A stretch of 39,760 nucleotides of DNA from Actinotalea fermentans ATCC 43279 = JCM 9966 = DSM 3133 (GCA_000767215.1 AXCX01000003.1:1-39760), one strand, 5' to 3'; positions 1-7,122 are shown, counted from the stretch's first letter. Notes: generated by a model not told the origin, from the letters alone. Numbers and translations are program-made.

Positions 1-18
1 CGGCTGACGCCTGCGGCC

Positions 19-525
19 TCAGAGGTCGTCGGAGGCGACGATGGCGTCGCGGAGCACCGCGGCGACGTCGGGGGCCGCGGCCGCGGTGATGGCCTGCGTG
101 ATGTCGCGGAGGTGGCGCACCTGGTCGGGTGTGAGGGAGTCGAAGACCAGGCGGCGCGCCTCGCGGACGTGACCGGGTGCCGCCGCCTCGAGGAACGCCA
201 TGCCCTCCTCGGTCAGCTCCAGCTCGGTGCACCGCGCCTCGTCGGTGACCACGTGCCGGCGGACGAGTCCGCGCTCCTCGAGCCGGCTCGCCGCGTGCGA
301 GAGCCGGGACAACGAGCCGCCGGTGAGTTGGGCCAGCGGGCTCATCTGCACCCGCCGGCTCGGCGGCGCCGAGAGCTGGGACAGGATCGAGTACTCGAAG
401 AAGTTCAGGCCGCTGTCCCGCTTGAGCTGGGCGTCGACCGCCGGCGGGAGGCTCATGAGCATCGCCATGAGCGACATCCAGGCATGGCGCTCGTCGCGGT
501 CGAGCCAAGGCGTCTCGTCGGGCAC
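19..525 (-). CDS. MarR-family transcriptional regulator
   Basis: A winged-helix repressor of about 168 residues, the usual MarR length. The core reads as a MarR fold: helix around LNFFEYSILSQLS, then QMSPLAQLTGGSLSRLSHAASRLEERGLVRR as recognition helix, followed by a wing with TDEARCTELELTEEG. I start it at the GTG at 525 (VPDETPWLDRDERHAW) because the MarR N-terminus begins there; the reading frame stays open upstream through the operators and into the divergent azoreductase gene, so a longer start is unlikely. It is transcribed away from that gene, and two palindromes lie between them. By analogy with MarR/oxidoreductase pairs it probably represses both genes and is relieved by an electrophile or quinone; the ligand is not visible from sequence. 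Confidence 0.88.
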   Translation of the reverse strand: MPDETPWLDRDERHAWMSLMAMLMSLPPAVDAQLKRDSGLNFFEYSILSQLSAPPSRRVQMSPLAQLTGGSLSRLSHAASRLEERGLVRRHVVTDEARCTELELTEEGMAFLEAAAPGHVREARRLVFDSLTPDQVRHLRDITQAITAAAAPDVAAVLRDAIVASDDL

Positions 526-543
526 GCGCCCATCGTACGGCCC

Positions 544-594
544 GGCTTGAATGTTCAAGCCCTTCGTGTGACAGTGGGGTTGAACATTCAAGCC
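544..594. promoter_or_regulatory. Twin MarR operator palindromes
   Basis: Two near-identical palindromes sit between the divergent genes: CTTGAATGTTCAAG (546-559) and TTGAACATTCAA (580-591). Both follow TTGAA-N2-TTCAA and their centres are about 33 bp apart, near three helical turns. MarR dimers typically bind palindromes of this kind. The second lies right before the ribosome site (GAGGGA, 595-600) of the azoreductase gene and the first is just upstream of the marR start, so binding would shut both promoters. Confidence 0.8.
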
Positions 595-606
595 GAGGGA
601 GCAGCC

Positions 607-1251
607 ATGTCCGTCCTGCGTATCGACGCCAGCATCCAGGGTCCGCACTCCGCGAGCAGCGAGCTCGCCGACCTCGCCGAGGCCGGCTGGACCGCCGCCC
701 AGCCCGGCGCGACGTTCGTCCGGCGCCACCTGGCTGCCGACCCTCTCCCGGCCGACGCGTGGTCGACGGCCGTCCTCGGCGGGTTCATGCCCGAGGACCA
801 GCGCACGCCCGAGCAGCGCGACGCGATCGCGCTCGCCGCGACCCTCGCCGACGAGCTGCGCCACGCCGACGGCGCGATCCTCGCCCTGCCGCTCTACAAC
901 TGGGGCGTGTCGCAGCACGTCAAGACGTGGATCGACCTCGCCATCGCCGGCGGCACCAGCGGCGAGCGCCTCCTCGACGGCACGCCGACGGTCGTCCTCA
1001 CGACGCGCGGCGGCGGCTACGGCCCGGGCGCCCCCCGCGAGGGCTGGGACCACAACACCGCCTACCTGCGCCGGATCGTCGCGGACGTCTGGGGCGCCGA
1101 CCTCGTGGTGGTCGAGCGCGAGCTGACCCTGGCCGGGGTCAACCCCGCCATGGACGCGTTCATCGAGACCGCGGCGCTCCTGCGGAAGACCGCCCAGGAG
1201 GCCGCGTACGAGGCGGGCGGCCGGGCGGCGTCGCGCGTCGGGGTGCGGTAG
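607..1251 (+). CDS. FMN-dependent NADH-azoreductase / NAD(P)H oxidoreductase
   Basis: A 214-residue flavodoxin-fold oxidoreductase of the AzoR/NQO-like family, which reduces quinones or azo compounds with two electrons from NAD(P)H. The N-terminus MSVLRIDASIQGPHSASSELA is the FMN phosphate-binding strand and loop. LALPLYNWGVSQHVKTWID and the TTRGGGYGPG segment are the conserved flavin-binding loops of this family, and the GWDHNTAYLRRI segment matches the end of the AzoR fold. The ATG at 607 follows GAGGGA by 6 bases. It pairs with the divergent MarR gene, which suggests induction by electrophiles. The exact substrate is not inferable. Confidence 0.9.
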   Translation: MSVLRIDASIQGPHSASSELADLAEAGWTAAQPGATFVRRHLAADPLPADAWSTAVLGGFMPEDQRTPEQRDAIALAATLADELRHADGAILALPLYNWGVSQHVKTWIDLAIAGGTSGERLLDGTPTVVLTTRGGGYGPGAPREGWDHNTAYLRRIVADVWGADLVVVERELTLAGVNPAMDAFIETAALLRKTAQEAAYEAGGRAASRVGVR

Positions 1252-1305
1252 CGCGGGCGAGGTCGGGCCGTACGCTGGCCCCGCGCGGATCGAGGTCCGC
1301 GCGCC

Positions 1306-1378
1306 GGGCCTCTAGCTCAACTGGCAGAGCAGCGGACTTTTAATCCGCGGGTTGTGGGTTCGATCCCCACGGGGCCCA
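1306..1378 (+). tRNA. tRNA-Lys(TTT)
   Basis: All four arms pair. The acceptor stem is GGGCCTC with GGGGCCC (one G-T pair), the D arm GCTC/GAGC, the anticodon stem GCGGA/TCCGC around loop CTTTTAA (anticodon TTT), and the T arm GTGGG/CCCAC around TTCGATC. A73 is at 1378 and the 3' CCA is not fully encoded. Length is 73 nt. tRNA 3' ends are the commonest attachment sites for tyrosine-integrase elements, and an integrase lies 3.4 kb downstream. Confidence 0.97.
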
Positions 1379-1698
1379 CCGTGGTGTTTGTGCAGGTCAG
1401 AGGCTTGCAGGAGCCTCGAAGAGGGCCAGCAGAGGGCGTCCACTTGGGCCGCAAGTCCGCATCCAGTCCGCACTTCGGCCCGCGACTCGATGTTCGACTC
1501 GACGACGGCGCCGTCGCCCGTGTCGATGCGGGGTCGTGTCGACCCGGCGCGGGACAATCGCTCCGGACAGAGCCCAGCCACCCCTGTGGCCTAACGCTCA
1601 GTCGAGCCGTCTCGACTTCGAGGCGAGGAGGACATGGCCGGAATGGGTAGAGAGCCTCGATCGTGCCGGCGCTTGGCCGGGCAGGTCAGGCGGCGACG
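1379..1698. other. Non-coding region between tRNA-Lys and cargo operon; candidate attL side
   Basis: No convincing gene is seen here. The stretch starts at the tRNA 3' end, where the integrated element would begin. It holds a tandem 8-bp repeat (1454-1472) and a small inverted repeat GGTCG-tgt-CGACC near 1534. The promoter of the sigma-factor operon must lie in its last 150 bases, but I see no clear -35/-10 pair. Assignment to attL is inference, because no second copy of the tRNA end was found. Confidence 0.5.
1454..1472 (+). repeat. Tandem AGTCCGCA repeat, possible integrase arm site
   Basis: AGTCCGCA occurs at 1454-1461 and again at 1465-1472, an exact 11-bp period and about 75 bp from the tRNA end. 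Short direct repeats at helical spacing close to an att core are typical of integrase arm-type sites. That function is inferred; the repeat itself is directly visible. Confidence 0.4.
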
Positions 1699-2232
1699 GT
1701 GACCACCGTCCCGCCGGACCTTGGTGCGCTGTACCTCCGTCATCGGGATGCGATGCACAGGGTCGCTGCCTCCGTGCTGCGAGAGGCGGGTCGGGCTTCT
1801 GAGGCGTCGGACGCGGTGAGTGACGCGATGGTCTCGATCATGGCGTCTCCGCGAGACGTGCGGAACTGGGAAGCGTTCCTCGTGACCGCTGCGAAGCGGA
1901 AGGCGCTCGATCGAGTTCGCTCTGCGGAGGTCCGGCACGGCGGACCCGAGCTCGTCACGTCCGCACATGATCGCGCTGAGACAACAGACATCGCGGAAGA
2001 CGTCGCCGATGCTCACGACCGAGGTAGACGAGCGGCGCTGGCCAGGGCCAGTCTCTCGGTCTTGGACGAGCGTCATCGAACGGCCGTATGGCAGACCGTG
2101 GCACTCGAGCGACCGCGCGCAGACGTGGCCATCGAGCTGGGCGTGAGCCCGGCCCGCGTCAGCCAGATGATCACCCGAGCGCTGGCACTCCTTCGAGACG
2201 AGATGGGTAGAAGGGAGGGAAGAGATGGATGA
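1699..2232 (+). CDS. Sigma-70 family (ECF-like) RNA polymerase sigma factor
   Basis: About 177 residues with ECF sigma layout. The region-2-like part has LYLRHRDAMHRVAASVLREAG and VSDAMVSIMASPRDVRNWEAFLVTAAKRKALDRVR. The region-4 helix-turn-helix near the end has LDERHRTAVWQTVALERPRADVAIELGVSPARVSQMITRALALLRDEM. GTG at 1699 gives a natural sigma N-terminus; an in-frame GTG at 1663 would add 12 residues. The stop overlaps the next start by 8 bases, so the genes are translationally coupled. It heads a five-gene plus-strand module. Codon use is looser (more A/T-ending codons) than in the transfer genes, suggesting separate acquisition. It may drive its own module or an element promoter; this is not proven. 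Confidence 0.75.
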   Translation: MTTVPPDLGALYLRHRDAMHRVAASVLREAGRASEASDAVSDAMVSIMASPRDVRNWEAFLVTAAKRKALDRVRSAEVRHGGPELVTSAHDRAETTDIAEDVADAHDRGRRAALARASLSVLDERHRTAVWQTVALERPRADVAIELGVSPARVSQMITRALALLRDEMGRREGRDG

Positions 2233-2890
2233 GGACGAGCGCGACCGGCTTCTGTCGGAGCTGATCGAGAGGCCTGAGGAGCGCGAACGGATTCTGCGGA
2301 CCGCCGAACTGAGCGGTCCGGACCGAGACGAGTTGGCCAGCTTGCTCCAAACGGCGAGCGCGCTCTGGTTGTCGGCCTGGAGTGCACCCAGACTCGAGGA
2401 TGACGCGGTGGCGGCAATGCTTGGACTTGTCCCCGATCGCGAATGCAGGCTCGACTCGCCGGCGTTGTCACGTGCAAGAAAGCGCGCGCGCCTAAGTGTG
2501 AGTGACGTCGCGGCACGGCTGCGAGAGCGCGGCTGGGACTTCGAGAGGAGCGACGTCTTCAGGTGGGAGACGCGTACCGCCATCGATGTGCCCCCCGCTG
2601 TCGTGCAAGCAATCGCGGAGATCCTTGTCACGCCGGTGGACCGACTGATCTCACCCGCTATTTCTCAGTCACTGCCTGAACCGATTTCCGTCGCACGTGA
2701 ACACCCGAAGTTCGAGCAGCTCGTGAACCGCTGGGCGGAGGCCAGACAGGTCTCGCGTGCCGTGGCCGCCGCGACGCTCGAAAGCCGGATGCTTGCGACC
2801 GTGCACCGCGGCGAACGGCCCGACTCGGAACAGCTTCTGCGATCGCTAGACGCTCTCGTCGCGTCTGTTGAAGGGGCCGATGAGGAGTGA
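2225..2890 (+). CDS. Helix-turn-helix protein coupled to sigma factor
   Basis: A 221-residue acidic protein. The N-terminal 75 residues are rich in Glu/Asp/Arg and helical (MDEDERDRLLSELIERPEE). The middle, about residues 85-140, resembles an XRE-type HTH: LSRARKRARLSVSDVAARL, then DVFRWETRTAIDVPPAVVQAIAEIL, with a C-terminal helical tail. It overlaps the sigma gene by 8 bases and precedes the ImmA gene by 7. Two readings fit: an ImmA-sensitive repressor (as in ICEBs1 ImmR/ImmA) or an anti-sigma-like partner of the upstream factor. I do not recognise a named family, and both roles are inference from context. Confidence 0.6.
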   Translation: MDEDERDRLLSELIERPEERERILRTAELSGPDRDELASLLQTASALWLSAWSAPRLEDDAVAAMLGLVPDRECRLDSPALSRARKRARLSVSDVAARLRERGWDFERSDVFRWETRTAIDVPPAVVQAIAEILVTPVDRLISPAISQSLPEPISVAREHPKFEQLVNRWAEARQVSRAVAAATLESRMLATVHRGERPDSEQLLRSLDALVASVEGADEE

Positions 2891-2897
2891 GGCTCGA

Positions 2898-3914
2898 ATG
2901 AACCTGGAAGTTTGCGTCGAACGGGCCCTCTCCCTGCTGACCGATGACGTGCGAGCACGCTTCACGGAGAGCCCGATGGCGGTTCTCCGCGAGGACTTGA
3001 AACTGACGGTTCGACCCGCGGAGCACCTCTCCGATGCCCGCGACGATGGCGGTGCATGTGACGGCGTGTCATTTCTCCAGGACGGCGTGATCCTCTACGC
3101 GCCGACACCGTGGAGCCGACGGGAGAACTTCACCCTTGCCCACGAGTTGGGGCACTGGCTCGTCGACCAGGCACCAGACGTCTACGACTGGCTGGCCGAT
3201 CAAGATGAGCCCGGTCGTCTCCTTGAGACCGCGTGCGACAGAATCGCCCAGCGCCTTCTTCTGCCAGAAGCTGCGGCCCTCACGGTCATCGGCGCGGGGC
3301 CACTCACGGCGCAGCATCTGATCGACCTCTACGACGCTTCACAGGCGAGCAGGCCGGTCTGCGCGATCGCGCTCGCCAAGCGCTTGCCGGGCCTGGGCGC
3401 TGTCGCCATCATCGACCGGGCCACCCAGGAAGTGACCCATGCCAGCGTCAAGCCGGACCCTGAGCAAGGCTGGCCCATAGTGTTCCCGTGGCGCGGTCAG
3501 CAACTCACCCAAGGTCACGCGCTTCTCGGTCTTGCGTCCGGGGCATCGCTGTCTCAGCGGTTGCCTTGGTGGACGCCTTGGGGGGCCCAGGCGGACTTCT
3601 ACGTGAACGCCGTCGGCGACGAGAAGCGGGTCTACGCCGTGTTCTGCGACTCGGACCTCTGGAAGATCGAAACGTTTCACGCCCCGATCCAGCGCGACTT
3701 CGATACCCGGCCCCTTCTCTCTGGCTCTTGCTGCGGCACCACCTTCCAGCGGCGTGGCTACCCATGCCAGGCGTGCAGGCAGCCGTTCTGCCCCAACTGC
3801 GGCGACTGCCGTTGCGAGCGGGACGCTAAACATGCGGCGACTTGCACACGATGTTTCCTCCAGTTCAGTCCGCACTTGGTGGTGGACGGCCTTTGCGTGG
3901 AGTGTCGCGCCTGA
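2898..3914 (+). CDS. ImmA/IrrE-family metallopeptidase with Cys-rich C-terminal tail
   Basis: A 338-residue protein. Residues 78-90 contain the zinc peptidase motif HELGH (H82, E83, H86) in the ImmA/IrrE setting (RRENFTLAHELGHW), followed by ETACDRIAQRLLLP, the usual second conserved helix. The last 60 residues are unusual: CC-x-TTF, then repeated CxxC pairs (CQAC, CPNC, CRC, CTRC, CVEC), suggesting two or three zinc ribbons. ATG 2898 is chosen over TTG 2868 and ATG 2880 because GAGGAG lies 10 bases before it. ImmA-type enzymes cleave HTH repressors to release mobile elements; the coupled HTH protein is the obvious candidate substrate. The zinc tail may sense or bind DNA or protein; this is inference. 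Confidence 0.82.
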   Translation: MNLEVCVERALSLLTDDVRARFTESPMAVLREDLKLTVRPAEHLSDARDDGGACDGVSFLQDGVILYAPTPWSRRENFTLAHELGHWLVDQAPDVYDWLADQDEPGRLLETACDRIAQRLLLPEAAALTVIGAGPLTAQHLIDLYDASQASRPVCAIALAKRLPGLGAVAIIDRATQEVTHASVKPDPEQGWPIVFPWRGQQLTQGHALLGLASGASLSQRLPWWTPWGAQADFYVNAVGDEKRVYAVFCDSDLWKIETFHAPIQRDFDTRPLLSGSCCGTTFQRRGYPCQACRQPFCPNCGDCRCERDAKHAATCTRCFLQFSPHLVVDGLCVECRA

Positions 3915-3999
3915 CCTAACTCCAGCCGCCTCCATCTCGACTACCCAGCGAGAGCCCCCGCGAAGCGGACCCGGGGCTGTCGGAAGGGAGGCGAGAAGA

Positions 4000-4155
4000 A
4001 TGGCCAAGAACACAGGTCGCGGACACCGCATCGGTGCCGTCAAGGGTCGCAGCGAGTTCAAGCGCGGCGGCACGTGGTTCAAGCGCGACGCCGCAACCGG
4101 CCGCATCCTCAACGGCAGCCCGAACCAGCACAAGGGCGTCCGCAACGAGAAGTAG
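4000..4155 (+). CDS. Small basic protein of unknown function
   Basis: A 51-residue, strongly basic, Gly-rich protein starting MAKNTGRGHRIGAVKGRSEF and ending GVRNEK, preceded by GGGAGGCGAGAAG (good ribosome site). It contains the motif KRDAATGRILN. The TGR core recalls the ITGRYIS repeats of the small protein at 29776-29973 on the other side of the element. Such small basic TGR proteins recur in actinobacterial mobile elements and phages, as far as I recall, without known role. It sits between the metallopeptidase and the Cas2-like gene and is probably co-transcribed with them. Nucleic-acid binding is plausible from charge only. Confidence 0.7.
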   Translation: MAKNTGRGHRIGAVKGRSEFKRGGTWFKRDAATGRILNGSPNQHKGVRNEK

Positions 4156-4224
4156 CCCGATGGGCCGGCGGCATCCCCGCGTCGCCGGCCCCTCGGCTCG
4201 CCCCAGCCATAAAGGAGAAGCGAA

Positions 4225-4494
4225 ATGGCCGCACTGCTCATCACTTACGACCTCAACAAGCCCGGACAGAACTACGACAGTCTCTACGAGAAGATCAGGG
4301 AGCTTGGCACCTGGTGGCACTACCTCGACTCCACGTGGATCGTCGTGTCGTCTCTGAGCCCCAGCCAGGCCTTCGACCGACTGAAGCCCTCGATGGATGC
4401 TTCGGACCGCATGCTCGTGCTCGACATCACGAAGGACACCTACTCAGGCTGGCTGACACAAGCGGCCTGGGACTGGCTCAACGCGCATGTCTAG
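4225..4494 (+). CDS. Stand-alone Cas2-like (SinR-annotated) protein
   Basis: An 89-residue protein with the compact ferredoxin-like pattern of the Cas2/VapD group. The first strand MAALLITYDLNKPGQNYDS carries the Asp (D9) that in Cas2 nucleases binds metal. A helix YDSLYEKIRELG, a strand WWHYLDSTWIVVSS, a helix SPSQAFDRLKPSMDASD and the strand RMLVLDITKD follow. Databases often label this family SinR, which is misleading since no HTH is present. The ribosome site AAAGGAG lies 8 bases before ATG 4225. There is no CRISPR array or Cas1 in the window, so it is not an adaptation protein here. An RNase/toxin role like VapD, or a DNA-binding role, are both possible. It ends convergently against the Xis-like gene, 7 bases away. 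Confidence 0.75.
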   Translation: MAALLITYDLNKPGQNYDSLYEKIRELGTWWHYLDSTWIVVSSLSPSQAFDRLKPSMDASDRMLVLDITKDTYSGWLTQAAWDWLNAHV

Positions 4495-4501
4495 GCCAAC
4501 G

Positions 4502-4810
4502 TCAAGGGCGCGGTGGCGGTGTGATGAACTCGTCGATCGCAGCGACCGGGATCTTGCGCAGTCGGCCGATGCGGATCGAGTGGATCTCGCCGGCGGCGAT
4601 GAACTCGTAGAGCTTGCTGCGGCTGATGCCCAGGACGGCGGCCGCCTCCACGACGCTGAACACTCGGCGTTCGTCCGGCTGCAGCGTGATGTTGATGATC
4701 GGCTGCTCGACCTCTCGGACCCTTCGGCGCGTCCGTTCGGTACTGACCGAGGTCACGCGAACAGGGGTCGGCTTGCCCTTCGGGGCGTCCCCTCGCTTGG
4801 GCGGGCTCAT
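4502..4810 (-). CDS. Excisionase-like DNA-binding protein (MerR/AlpA-type HTH), downstream of integrase
   Basis: A 102-residue protein. A basic linker is followed by FSVVEAAAVLGISRSKLYEFIAAGEI and HSIRIGRLRKIPVAAIDEFI, the classic excisionase winged helix-turn-helix (helix17 type) used by Xis and AlpA proteins. The ATG at 4810 overlaps the integrase stop (ATGA), so it is translated right after the integrase. The longer upstream frame is out of register with the overlap and unlikely. Known role of the family: bending att DNA to favour excision. A second, different HTH of this type precedes the integrase, so the two may split excision and regulation. Confidence 0.82.
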   Translation of the reverse strand: MSPPKRGDAPKGKPTPVRVTSVSTERTRRRVREVEQPIINITLQPDERRVFSVVEAAAVLGISRSKLYEFIAAGEIHSIRIGRLRKIPVAAIDEFITPPPRP

Positions 4811-5925
4811 CCGGCGTCCGCCCCTGTGGCGTTTCCGCCGCCCGCACCCCAAGCACCCAGCGCGTCGGTCGCGGCGGCGTTCATCCGCTCCGCCACGTCG
4901 TCGAGCTCCGCGTCGAACAGGCCCGAATACACATCCAGCGTCATCGACGCGGACGCGTGCCCGAGCATCCGCTGGACCGCCTTCACGTTCGCCCCCGACG
5001 CGACGGCGAGGCTCGCGGCCGTGTCCCGCAGGTTGTGCGGCGTCAGCGGCGCGAGGCCTGCGCGCTCCACGGCGGGGTCGAAGAAGTAGTGCCGGAAGTT
5101 CGAGTTCCTCAACGTGCCGCCCTTGCTCGCTGTGAACAGCGGCGCGTCGGCAGGCTTCTCCGCCATGTACGCGCGCAGGCGGGCGACGAGGAAGGCCGGG
5201 ATCGGGACGGCCCGACGCCGGTAGGTCTTCGGGGCGTCCCGGTGGAGTCCCCCGCGCGACAGCTCACTGATGCTCCAGTTCACGGTCACCCGGCCGCGCT
5301 CGAGGTCGACGTCGCCGACTTGGAGCCCGGCGGCCTCGCCGAACCGCAGGCCGGTGAAGGCCAGCAGCACGACCAGCAAGTCGTACGGCTCGGGCAGCTC
5401 CGCCGCGAGTCGGGCGACCTCCTCGTTGCTCAGGAACCGCTGAACCGGCCGCGTCAGCCGCGGCTTCGGGACGCCGTCGGCGACGTTCCTGGTCAGGCGC
5501 CCGTCCCGGACCGCGAGCTTGAGCATCTGCGACATCACGATCAGCGTGTGCCGCGTGTGCGCCGGGCTGCGGTCGGCCTGGATCTCCGCGACCCACCTGA
5601 CGAGGTCGGCGTGCGTGATGTCCGCGAGCGCCACCCGCCCCCACCTCGGGAGCACCCACACGCGCAGGGCGCTCTCGTACTTCTCCCGCGTGCGCGGCCG
5701 CAGGTGCGCCTTCGTCGCGAGCCAGACCTGCGACCACTCCTCGACGGTGACCCGAGCCTTGGCCGGATCCACCCAGTCGCCCCGGGCGATGGACGACGCC
5801 TGCGCCGCGAGCCAGCGTTCGGCGTCGGCCTTCCGTGCGAAGTGCCGAGCGCGCTCCTTGCCGGTCGCGTCGCGGTACCGGGCGCGCCACATCCCGTCGG
5901 GCCGCTTCTTGACGCTCCCGGCCAC
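4807..5925 (-). CDS. int: Tyrosine site-specific integrase
   Basis: A 372-residue tyrosine recombinase with full-length architecture. It has an N-terminal AP2-like arm-binding domain (MAGSVKKRPDGMWRARYRDA), a SAM-like core-binding domain (about residues 58-145) and the catalytic domain. Catalytic residues are present: R194 in FTGLRFGEAAGL, K233 in DAPKTYRRR, H297 and R300 in PHNLRD, H323 in MLGHASASMT and Y333 in DVYSGL. It therefore looks active. The GTG at 5925 follows the upstream HTH gene by 2 bases. Its 3' end faces the tRNA-Lys, but a five-gene plus-strand module separates them, so that module would lie inside the element. Confidence 0.95.
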   Translation of the reverse strand: MAGSVKKRPDGMWRARYRDATGKERARHFARKADAERWLAAQASSIARGDWVDPAKARVTVEEWSQVWLATKAHLRPRTREKYESALRVWVLPRWGRVALADITHADLVRWVAEIQADRSPAHTRHTLIVMSQMLKLAVRDGRLTRNVADGVPKPRLTRPVQRFLSNEEVARLAAELPEPYDLLVVLLAFTGLRFGEAAGLQVGDVDLERGRVTVNWSISELSRGGLHRDAPKTYRRRAVPIPAFLVARLRAYMAEKPADAPLFTASKGGTLRNSNFRHYFFDPAVERAGLAPLTPHNLRDTAASLAVASGANVKAVQRMLGHASASMTLDVYSGLFDAELDDVAERMNAAATDALGAWGAGGGNATGADAG

Positions 5926-5927
5926 GG

Positions 5928-6185
5928 TCAGGCACTCACCTCACGCCGGCACTCGCTCTCCAGCCACGCCTGCACGGCGACCGGGCTGTAGCGCAGGTGC
6001 TTGCCGACGCGATACGCGTCCGGACCGGTGCCGAGGTACCGCCACTGGTGGAGCGTCGCGATGGGGATCCCCAGGAAGGCGGAGACCTCCCCGATGGTCC
6101 ACAGCCGCTCGACGGTCGGCGGGGCGACGTCGGCCACCCTCGCGCGCGACGTCGTCGCGGCGGCACTGGTGCGCGAGCGAGGCAT
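5928..6185 (-). CDS. Small HTH protein, Xis/AlpA-like, upstream of integrase
   Basis: An 85-residue protein. After a Ser/Thr/Arg-rich lead (MPRSRTSAAATTSRARVADV) comes LWTIGEVSAFLGIPIATLHQWRYLGTG followed by YRVGKHLRYSPVAVQAWL, the helix17/MerR-type excisionase fold. The ATG at 6185 is preceded by GGAG at 7 bases; a longer in-frame start lacks a ribosome site. It lies 2 bases before the integrase, the arrangement of xis-int pairs in actinobacterial elements such as pSAM2. It is the better candidate for the true excisionase. Confidence 0.85.
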   Translation of the reverse strand: MPRSRTSAAATTSRARVADVAPPTVERLWTIGEVSAFLGIPIATLHQWRYLGTGPDAYRVGKHLRYSPVAVQAWLESECRREVSA

Positions 6186-6195
6186 GGCGATCTCC

Positions 6196-7053
6196 TCAGA
6201 GCCGGGCGGGGGCTGCGGGTACGGGGCGGACGTCGGCGGCCGTTCGGGTGGCAGCGCCACCGACCGTGCGCTGGGCGCTCAGCACTGTGCGCGCCGCCTC
6301 CCGCTCGCTCAGACCGGCGCTCACGGCGGCCGTCACGAGCGGCTCGAAGTCCTGGACGCCGGCCTCCGCGGCCCGACAGGCAGCCCAGAACAGGGCGTTG
6401 TCGCGGTTGCCCTCGGGCTGCCGCGCCACGTGCGCGGCGAGTGCCGGCGTCGGGTCGCCACCCTCGCGCTGACGGACGATGCCCTGGCCCACGCCGCCTC
6501 GCGCAGCGATCGGGGTGAGGAGATCGACGACGGCGCTCCAGTCCAGCGGGCGACCAGGCCCCGGCCGCGTCGCGATCAGCTGGTAGTCGCGGGAGTAGGC
6601 CTTGGTCTGGCCGAACGACGGCGGCAGCAGGACGTACCCGCCGGTCGCCCGGAAGTCGACGTGCAGCCCGCGCAGGCTGCCGTTGTGCTGGTCAGTGCCG
6701 GGGTAGTGCAGGTGCAGACCGCCCGACGGCGTCAGGACGGCCCGGACCCAGCCGTCGACCAGCCCGGCGGCCTGGGCGCGGTGGAACGCGTGCCAGCCGT
6801 TGCCGTCGGGCCGGACGTCGACGTCGAGCACGTCGAAACCAGGAGCCCCGGTCGGTGCGGCGATGTTCGCGGACGGGCGCATCGACCACCATCGGCGGAT
6901 GCGGTCCGCGTCGGTCGTCGCGTCGTGGAAGCCGTTCGCCGTCAGCGGCGTCTTGCCGCCGGGCACACACGGGAAGACGGCGATGCCGGCGGCTGCGTAG
7001 GCGAGCGCACGGTCGCGCAGCGTGGGGGCCGGTGTCGTGGCCGCGTCGTTCAC
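6196..7053 (-). CDS. Bifunctional DNA primase/polymerase (Prim-Pol) domain protein
   Basis: A 285-residue protein with the N-terminal Prim-Pol domain: LAYAAAGIAVFPCVPGGKTPLT, then the acidic catalytic strand FDVLDVDVRPDG (D-x-D), TPSGGLHLHYPG with the conserved histidine, and the GGYVLLPPS strand. The C-terminal 90 residues form the small helical tail often found with these enzymes (EGNRDNALFWAACRAAEAG). No helicase domain is fused, unlike larger plasmid replication primases. GTG 7053 follows GGAGG. It probably primes synthesis on the transferred strand or supports element replication. Confidence 0.85.
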   Translation of the reverse strand: MNDAATTPAPTLRDRALAYAAAGIAVFPCVPGGKTPLTANGFHDATTDADRIRRWWSMRPSANIAAPTGAPGFDVLDVDVRPDGNGWHAFHRAQAAGLVDGWVRAVLTPSGGLHLHYPGTDQHNGSLRGLHVDFRATGGYVLLPPSFGQTKAYSRDYQLIATRPGPGRPLDWSAVVDLLTPIAARGGVGQGIVRQREGGDPTPALAAHVARQPEGNRDNALFWAACRAAEAGVQDFEPLVTAAVSAGLSEREAARTVLSAQRTVGGAATRTAADVRPVPAAPARL

Positions 7054-7122
7054 GGTGCGCCTCCTCGCGTCGGCAGGGTCGACCCAGGGAGCCCCGGCCG
7101 CGCGCACCGCAGGGTCTCCGTG

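Noticed and set aside
1312-1581. Minus-strand ORF with GDRTHNPRIKSP motif over the tRNA
   Set aside because: Classic false ORF antisense to a tRNA gene; it is not a protein.
4225-4494. SinR transcription regulator
   Set aside because: Despite this common database name, the sequence has no HTH and matches the Cas2-like pattern.
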